NCBI GenBank assembly: GCA_029255685.2
Contig: CM055318.2
Span: 811,001 to 875,000, forward strand
From: Silene conica
Lineage: Eukaryota > Streptophyta > Magnoliopsida > Caryophyllales > Caryophyllaceae
Direction of reading: 5' to 3'
DNA length: 64,000 nt
Shown: positions 56,789 to 64,000 of the stretch, one piece after another
Layout of the letters: every line of letters begins with the position of its first letter
How positions within the stretch are numbered: position 1 is the stretch's first letter
Notes under the pieces: model-generated
Told to the model about the DNA's origin: nothing
The model's input: only the letters and a program-made list of their open reading frames with translations
Databases searched by the model: none
Translations under genes and position numbers: made by a program

Positions 56789-57895
56789 CTAGTTTTATGC
56801 CCGTACGAAAAATGTACGGGTCTATTTCTAAAAATTTCGTAAATATATTAAAATGAAAGTACAAATATAATTTAATATGAACTTAAATGAGAAATATATA
56901 AATTATGAATTCGGGGATGATTTTGACTCCAAATAATTGATTTACTGGTAGAATTAAATTTTTTTTAATGATTATAAATTGAAATAAATAATCATGACAT
57001 TATGAAATAAATTTGAACCATATAAAATAGATAAAGAAATTGTATTGTATTTCTATATCTTACCCTTTAAATAACTTACTCTCTAAATGAAAATAAAATG
57101 ATAGAAATATTTTTAATAGCAATCTCTTAAAATTTGTGGATGATTTTATAAAGAAAATAATAATGTATTGTTATTAAGACCATCTTTTTACTCGAGGTTA
57201 ACGTAGTTCTAGTTGACTAATTCTCGAAGGTTGTTATATTTTCTTAAAAATCGTAAATTGATATTTTTTTTTGTTAATTTAATGGGTTGGGTTTATCTGA
57301 TCTTATTCAAAAAAAAATTGATCTACGTTTCTTTCATTTTTTGATCTACGTTTTTTTGTTAATTTTTATCTCCTTGTGTATTTTTTTCATTTTTTTAATT
57401 TTATGGGTTGGGTTTATTTGATCTTATTCAAAAATCTTTGATCTACGTTTCTTTCATTTTTTAATTTACGTTTTTTTGTTAATTTTATCTCCTCGTGTAT
57501 TTTTTCGTTTTTTTAGATATACGTATGTTTGTTAATTTTTAACCCTTTGTATAATTTTTTTTGTTTTTTTTCGTTTTTCATACCTCTAATATTTGTTAAT
57601 TACTTCTAATTGTCCAACCTTTTTTAATATTGTTGAATTTTATGTTTCTGGGTAGAATTTTAGTGATTTTTTTATTTTCGAATTTGGAGTAAAGTTTTTT
57701 TTTTTTTATTATGGAGATAAAAATTATTTGTAACTTTAGAATGTTAAATAGAGAAAAGTAAAAAGAAGAAAAATTAAAGCTCCATGTGTCACTTGTGTGA
57801 GTGGTGGGACATGGCGAGAAAGAAGGTTTTTAATTTCTTAAAATTAAACAACCAATGAAAAAGTAGGAAAAGTTGTTACTTTTATTGATAAGGGA
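56789..57895 (-). mobile_element. short non-autonomous Helitron, 1.1 kb
   Basis: Minus-strand 3' end: hairpin CCCGTACATTTTTCGTACGGG, seven bases, CTAG, T. The 5' end A|TCCCTTATCAATAAAAG is at 57895. The interior is T-rich with repeats of TTGATCTACGTTTCTTTCAT and no gene. Confidence 0.72.
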
Positions 57896-58142
57896 TTTAA
57901 TCTAAAACCGTATATAATAAAACGGCATTGTATATTTTTGTTGAACCCAACTATTTCTGAGCTTGTAAAAATATATATTTTGGGCTAATAAACAACAATA
58001 AAAACATGGATCAATATAGATGCATGAGTCGACAATATCACCTAACACTACTACAAATATAGGCTTAGGAGACGGGGATTAAGGAACGAAATTTTGCGGA
58101 ACCGTCTTAATGTGTCCCAAAAATTGCGCGCGTGTTTCGAAT

Positions 58143-58440
58143 ATAGACATAGAAGACGGTTCAATTTGAAACCCGTCTTCAAAAGTTCAAAAAAAACCTA
58201 AGAGAACGGGTTAAAGGATAAACCGTTCTCTTTGTTTTTCATACACAAAGAAACCAAGACGGTTCATAGGGCAACCGTTCTGTTTGTTTTTCATACAAAA
58301 AGAAACCAAGACGGTTCACATGGCAACCGTTCTCCTTGTTTTTCAAACAGAAAGAAACCAAGACGGTTCTTCTATTAACCGTTCTCTTTGCTTGAAAACC
58401 AAGACGGTTTCTTTAGTAACCGTTCTCTTTTGTTTTTCAT
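58143..58440. repeat. 5' subterminal repeats of the second CACTA element
   Basis: At least five blocks of the pattern AAACCAAGACGGTTC...AACCGTTCTCTTTG...TTTTTCATAC, with a period near 55 bp. Confidence 0.85.
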
Positions 58441-59740
58441 AATTCCTAAACAATACAGAATTCAATAAAACAGTTCAGTTTTCGAAACCCTCTCAAACTC
58501 AAAGACGACGACGACGACTATACAAAACCCAGCCTTCATACCTTCTCCTTTACTCCACAAAGACGACGAAGCAACTGAAGCAAGCATTATTCATGTTTTA
58601 ATTTCGAAGCAACTGAAGCAAGCATCGATAATTCGTACGCCCTCTTTCTCCTTTACTCTTGTTTTCTTGTTTTTCCTCAATTGTCGATTTTATTGTTTTC
58701 TTGTTTTTCCTCAATTTGTTATCTGCTATCTATGAATTGTGTTAGGTTTTGACGGTTTTAAGCATTGGTCATATAGATGCCATTAGTTAATCTACTGCCT
58801 CTGTATGGTTGTGCCTATCTATCAGCCTATGTCTCAGGAAGTTTTAGTTGAAATGCTAACAGTAAAGTCTGATTGTAGTACTGGGAAATTTGCGATTTAG
58901 ATTGTTTTTATGTGCTAGTAGGATTCATAGCTAGTAGGATTAGGAAGTCCAGTAAAGTTTGTTTAAGCTTTTCATGTGCTAGTAGTTTTAGTTGAAATGC
59001 TAACAGTAAAGTTTATTGGCATTCATAGCTAGTAGGATTATGAGAAGGATTGGGTTCAAGCCCTGGTTTTGTAGAGTTACTAGTTTACTACTGCAGTACC
59101 TATTTAATGTTGTTACTACTTTTAACTCTTCAGAGTTCGTGGGTCTGAAAATAGAATGTTCGTGGGTCATGTTAATTAGTTCAATACCTCTTAACTCAGG
59201 CGGTTCAAGCCATTGCAGCTCGAGTCATTTAGAAAGATTTGTGGGGCTGAGTTTACCTACTATCTCCCCCTCTTAATCCTCCTCTCCACACTTTTGCATT
59301 TCAACCTCTCCCTCTTGAGAGTTCTTTAGACTCCTCTAATTAATTACTAAATTGCATTAATTTTGTAATCTTTATGAATTAGTTAACTGTTAACATGCAC
59401 TTAAACATTAAGGAGGCTTAAGTTCAATAGGAAGAAGAGGTCGGAGTCTGTTGCGGGTCAGATCCTGGACTATTTCGGGTCTGTTTAAGGGCTGGTTACA
59501 GTTTGTGTTATGCGTCTGTCCTATGGTCTGAATGTGGCGTCTGTTTCAGCCTTTGTACGGGGCTGACCGCGTCTGTTTTAGTCCGTGTTCAGGTTTTTTT
59601 ATGGGTCTGATATTTCACGTCTGTTTCAGCCTTCACGCTCAGTTTAGGTCTGGTACATCGTCTGATTTGTGGTCTATTTTGCGTCTAAATTTGTCTATTT
59701 TGCGTCCGTTACTAATAGGTTTCAGCCAACTTGCTTCTAT

Positions 59741-60125
59741 ATGATAAAGGAGGTAAGTAAGGGGCAAAGCAAAGAGAACAACCAGTCCTATGGTAAGTAG
59801 CTAGCTAAGTAGAAGTAGTTTGGGCTTTTGAATGAGAGCTAACTAGCGTCTCTTTAGTAGGATACTAGAAGCCTTTGTTTTACTTTATATTCGCAAAGAA
59901 ACTTTATAGGTCGGTAGAGCTAGTACAGTAAGTATAGTATCTTGGCGCAAGAACAGAGAAGTAGGGCTTAACTCTCTTTTAGTTTTTCAATGCATACCCA
60001 CCTCGGTTCTTATACTAAGCCTTAGTCTTCTTTTTAAGCTTTTAGGCGAGAGAATAAAGCCGAAGTGTGAAATAAACTAAGTTTAGGCCCGTTAGGTCCA
60101 GCCTATGAATTCATGGTCTTACCGT
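59741..60125. other. possible organelle-derived patch in the CACTA element
   Basis: The text (AAAGCAAAGAGAACAACCAG, GGATACTAGAAGCCTTTG, GGCGAGAGAATAAAGCCGAA) is less AT-rich and differs in style from its surroundings; it reminds me of plant mitochondrial intergenic DNA. This is an impression only. No gene is visible. Confidence 0.25.
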
Positions 60126-60288
60126 GATGACTCCTTCCAACTGTCGTTGGTTTTTGGCTTAAAATGAGGTGTTGAAACATTGTCTCATGTCATGTCAGAA
60201 TGTCGTAATGTTGGAAATGCGACACACTGCCATTGTAAGTGTCAAAGTAACATATGAGTAAATTAGGAGTAGCCTTGTAGGTAGGCCT

Positions 60289-63200
60289 TTGCTTACTGTA
60301 GGGAACCATGTCATTGAAGAGCGTCACGATTGGTGTCTCCAAAAGATGGCTGAATTATGGAGAAAATGGAAATGCACTTTGGTTCGTGAGTGGATGTATG
60401 ATGAGACGGGAGCTATCCAGAAGACACCACCACCCTTGTATAAGCAGATTACACAAGATGATTGGAACAAGTTTCTGGCATCTCACACTAGTGAAAAATT
60501 CAAGGTAATATTTCTATTTTTGTAGACACGCAAATAATTTCATGATAATATATATATGTATATAGTATCTCTCGTACTATTTTTCACTCTATATGATTTA
60601 TGTTATTAGGCGATCAGTGATAAGAACAAGGAGAATGCCTCTAAAAAAAAGGGGAAATACTTTGGCTCACGAGCAGGATATCGAGGGATTCAAGTTAAAG
60701 TCGTAAGTTCTATGTATTGCTTTCATTTTTTAGCTAACTTCCAGGTCAAAAGTTGGCATGAATTTTCATGAACTCTCTTCTTTTTTGATAGAAAGAAGAT
60801 TTAGCTGCCAAGGGAAAACCAGTGGAAAAAGTTGATCGATATTTAACTTGGCTAAGGGCTCACAAGTCAGCGAAAGGGGACATGACTGATTATGATAAGG
60901 AAGTTGCTTTGAAAATTGTAAGTTGAACATTTTTGTAATTTAACTCGGTTTAGTTCAGTTGTTTAATTTATTAGTGCTATTTATTCATTTTTTTTGGCTG
61001 CTAAAAACTTAATTAATATTGCTGATTTGCAGGAATCCCTTGAAAAGGATGTTGAGGCTGGTTTATTTGTGCCCGAAGGACGGGAAGACATACTCGCTAA
61101 GGCGATAGGCAAGCCTGAGCATCCGGGCCGTGTGCGAGGAATTCCTAACGGTATTTCCATAACAGAGTATTTTGGGAAGGGACCAAAAAAACCGACAAGA
61201 GAAGAGTTGTACGAGAAGATCAATTACATGCAACACCAAATTGATGACTTGGAAAAGCTGAAATCAGTGATGATGCAGTTTTGGCTAACTGGTGAGAAGC
61301 CAAGTACTAAAGTATTAGACGATTTAATGCACGGAGGAGCATCTATGAGTACCGAGGGATCGACAAATTCTGCATCACTACACGTGAGTGAAGAGCCACG
61401 CCCAGAGGAGACACCCCGAGAGGAGGATTATCAAACACCCAAGACCAATGTTCTGAAGATTCCTACCATATCACCACGACAGGTTGTAAAAGGTTTTCAT
61501 TAAGAAGGATCTGTAAGCTTTGCATTTAAAACACTATCTAGTTCAAAGTCGATGAAAAAAGTTTTAAAACACTAATCTATCTATGCAGGGGTCTCACATG
61601 CAATCACTCTCACTAAAAGGAGTGCAATCACTACAAGTGACTGAGGATCCACCCTTGACCAATGTTTTGAAGACTCCTGGCCCAGTAACACAACAGGTAT
61701 ATATGTAAGCTTTTCATTAAAGACGCTACTTTATAGTAAATGAAAAAAGTTTGAAATTCTACTATAACTTAAATTTTCAGGCTTGGAAAGATTGTGTGCT
61801 ATCACTGCCAAACAAATCATCGAAGATAGTGGCTTCAGGAATGGTATACCTATCAAGTAAGGACGAATTTGTTTCCATTCATGGCAGTGCCCTTCGTGAT
61901 GGTTTTAGAAAAGTGTCAATCAAGGAAATCTATTCTGGGTCGGAAAATGTTGATTTACCAATGTCTGTTGGTGATATGATAACATTGACTCATGCTAAGG
62001 GTTCATTTATTCAGTGGCCGCAAAGTCATATACATATTCCTGTTGAGAAGGTAACTAAGATTTCTAGCTAGTATATATAATGATATAAGATACACTGAGA
62101 GTTATACCATTTATCAACTTATTTATGCCAACTTTTAGATAACCATGAAAAAGAATGATCAAGGAAAAAATAAAGCAGCAGCAGCAAAGAAGTCCAAGCC
62201 TCAGAAGTGTTCGCCCTCGATTTCGCCATCTTCTTTCCTTGGAATTGAAGTTAGTCCCAATTTTAAGCAAAAGCAGAGGACCATGGATTTGAAGTTATTA
62301 GCAACTGAGGCTCGGGTTTTAAAGGCAAGTGGGACAATGATCAGTGTTCCCATTGACGAACATGTGTTACACAATGAACACACTTGCTACCTTAGTTATG
62401 AGGAGGTTGTTCATTTGTTAGATGAACAAATGATTGGTGCCTCTCACATCACACTCTTTATGAAGTTCGGTCTCTTTGTTTAAGCTTCCCCTTTGCAATC
62501 CCATTAGTATATATCTGATAATATGCAAACTAGTACTAGATAGTTACTATGGATTCTTATTGTTGTAGGTATTTGAGTGATCTTGCCGATACCATGCAAA
62601 TTAGTAGTCACTATGGATTCTTGTGCCCAGAGACATTGTCCTCAGAATCCGTTGCTCCGGATGAAAATTATCGATCCGATTATGTTGCTAGGGCAATGAC
62701 ATGTACCGATTGTGGAAAAGGTCGGAAACTTATACTTGCTCCATATGCCCAGGGGTACGTAATTATAAATTTCTTTTCATAGTATTATTATTGATGACTT
62801 GATTAATTATTTTATTATTTTTTGTCAATATTTAAGTTGATATCTTCGATGTATTTTTCTATAACTTGTAGTAAGCATTGGATGTTGGGCGTGATCAATC
62901 CGGCTCAAAGTACAGTGTATTGGTGTGATCCTGCCGGACATACAGAGCCTCGTCAATTTTTCATGGATACAATTACCAAGTATGTCTAACTTATTTCTGA
63001 TCTTTTTTATTTTGCCTTCATATATTATACCTCCCGTTACTCCCCTGCATTTGCCTTAAAATGTTTCTGTAGGCTAGGAACAAAAGTTAAGCCACCCAAA
63101 AGCCATCAATCATAGACCTTAGCTTGTTTTTCTATTATACTTTAAATTAACGCTTCATTATCAACTAAAACTGAATAAATAATATATAAACCTGACTATC

Positions 63201-63708
63201 TATATATACAGGGCCTTTGAGAAAAGGAACTCTATCGATCCACTTGCAAAATATGAGGCCAATGGCGTTGTTTGGAAAAAGATTAAGGTACTTCTTGTAT
63301 ATATAGTATATATCTATATATATATATATTAACATATTGTTTCTCTTATTAAGTATAATACATGTGCGTGAAGTATTTATTTATAATATGAGCTACCCTT
63401 TCAGGCCCCTTTGCAGCCTTGTGGTTCCGTTTTATGTGGATATTATATTTGTCGATACATGTTGGACGTCATCAAAGGAAGATATGTTACTATTACTCCA
63501 CATGTACGTATGTTTTTGGTTTTTTAGTTCATTTTACTTATATAGGAGTCTTGGATAGAATTTTTCTAACCAATTTTTGAAAATTTGTTTGTAGTTCATG
63601 CTTAGAGCCCCATTGACATATCCGCTTGAGCAAATTGACGAGGTGAGGGATATATGGGCTAACTTTGCGCTCCAGTTTAAGTCACCCATGAACGATGATG
63701 AAGTTTAG
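60289..63708 (+). CDS. CACTA-encoded protein: Ptta/En-Spm-like, DUF8039-like and Ulp1 protease-like regions
   Basis: Twelve exons read by eye: to 60504, 60610-60702, 60792-60917, 61033-61482, 61589-61696, 61781-62050, 62139-about 62468, about 62569-62754, 62872-62979, 63212-63287, 63405-63503, 63595-63708. The first exons (ELWRKWKCTLVREW, WNKFLASHTSEKFK, RAGYRGIQ) match the Ptta/En/Spm transposon-protein region. Exon 6 (ASGMVYLSS, DLPMSVGDMITL, FIQWPQ) resembles DUF8039. The last exons form an Ulp1-type cysteine protease domain with catalytic His in KHWMLGVI, Asp in YWCDPAG, Gln in LQPCG and Cys in VLCGYYICRYM, ending with the usual IDEVRDIWANF. Exons 7 and 8 do not join in phase with any GT donor I found, so a frameshift or an unusual splice is likely. 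The true 5' end was not located; the frame at 60289 opens with TTG, not ATG. Confidence 0.78.
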
Positions 63709-63894
63709 CTTAAGTCGTAGCTAGAAGTTTAGCTTAAGTACATACGTATTGTATCTAGAATTTGTGGATCGGAAAGTATGTTGATATATATGAATGGTGT
63801 AGTTGTTGGAGCAATGTTATTGTACGCTTATTTGCAGGAAGAATTATATATAATAGGCTGGATGAATTATAAATTAATTTATTTAAAAAAAAAT

Positions 63895-64000
63895 AGCAGG
63901 TGCAAAGAGAACGGTTATGTTATCAACCGTGCTCTATTAATTCAAAAATATAACTTGATGAACAAAAGAGAACGGTTCATCAAGGGAACCGTTCTGGTAA
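63895..64000. repeat. 3' subterminal repeats of the second CACTA element (start)
   Basis: AAAGAGAACGGTTATG, AACCGTGCTC, AGAGAACGGTTCATCAAGGG and AACCGTTCTGG mirror the 5' block and run off the window. Confidence 0.8.

Larger units (their letters stand above)
58046..64000 (+). mobile_element. CACTA element carrying an Ulp1-type gene (runs off the window)
   Basis: Begins CACTACTACAAATATAGG and is followed by subterminal repeats of AAGACGGTT / AACCGTTCT words (58143-58440). The same words in mirrored order reappear at 63900-64000, so the 3' end must be close outside the window. The interior holds one multi-exon gene of the type found next to transposase in plant En/Spm elements, but no TNP2 transposase frame. 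A leader-like region with a repeated CGAAGCAACTGAAGCAAGCA (about 58566 and 58604) precedes it. The missing right end prevents checking the target duplication. Confidence 0.85.

Noticed and set aside
59016..59744. 86- and 70-codon frames upstream of the Ulp1-type gene
   Set aside because: The first resembles leader DNA and the second comes from imprecise GTCTGTTTCAGCC repeats; neither matches TNPA or TNP2 patterns I know.

Overview
AT-rich nuclear DNA of a flowering plant, most likely a eudicot. The evidence is spliced genes with GT-AG introns, plant-specific genes (a PSA3-like photosystem I assembly factor, a WIT-type nuclear-envelope protein, a restorer-like PPR remnant, small Cys-rich secreted peptides), a short run of TTTAGGG telomere repeats, and plant transposons of almost every class. 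A Caryophyllales/Amaranthaceae-type genome is possible but this is only an impression.

Layout. 1-1.8 kb: the 3' end of an unidentified gene, a MITE and a relic of a small membrane-protein gene. 1.96-6.61 kb: a non-autonomous CACTA element with a perfect 3-bp target duplication; it carries an exon of an RLCK-VII (PBL-type) kinase and has a duplicated 3' terminus. Its insertion site is an older copy of a repeat unit found further right. 7.05-7.78 kb: an apparently intact two-exon gene for a small hydrophobic protein. 7.9-9.65 kb: MITEs, a hAT MITE and a partial duplicate of it. 9.65-17.77 kb: three tandem 2.7-kb units, plus a partial fourth. Each holds two exon-1-less copies of the small gene, head to head, forming a 1.5-kb near-palindrome.

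18.6-23.7 kb: a Helitron carrying pieces of several genes (helicase-like 5' exons, RPA-like OB-fold exons, SPT5 exon 1 with a stop). 24.46-27.26 kb: the PSA3-like chloroplast gene with a SINE in intron 2. 27.5-37 kb: mostly transposon remains, one secreted Cys-rich peptide gene (30.8-31.05 kb), a second Helitron and a solo LTR. 37.5-38.6 kb: a decayed RFL-type PPR gene. 39.3-41.9 kb: a probable Helitron holding a complete two-exon defensin-like gene. 42.3 kb: a Mutator-like foldback element. 43.7-49.4 kb: the WIT gene on the minus strand, its introns filled with a solo LTR, a hAT-like MITE, a SINE and a Stowaway MITE. 49.5-58 kb: gene-free DNA with MITEs and a short Helitron. 58.05 kb to the window end: a second CACTA element whose only recognisable gene is a multi-exon Ptta/En-Spm-like, DUF8039-like and Ulp1-protease-like protein; no TNP2 transposase is visible.

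Confident host genes are PSA3-like, WIT-like and the small two-exon membrane-protein gene; the two Cys-rich peptides are good candidates. The most unusual feature is the tandem array of gene-derived palindromes, with its likely intact source-type gene and a CACTA-interrupted unit nearby. It is a good candidate for a hairpin small-RNA locus. Splice models, family names and element boundaries were read by eye, without any database search.
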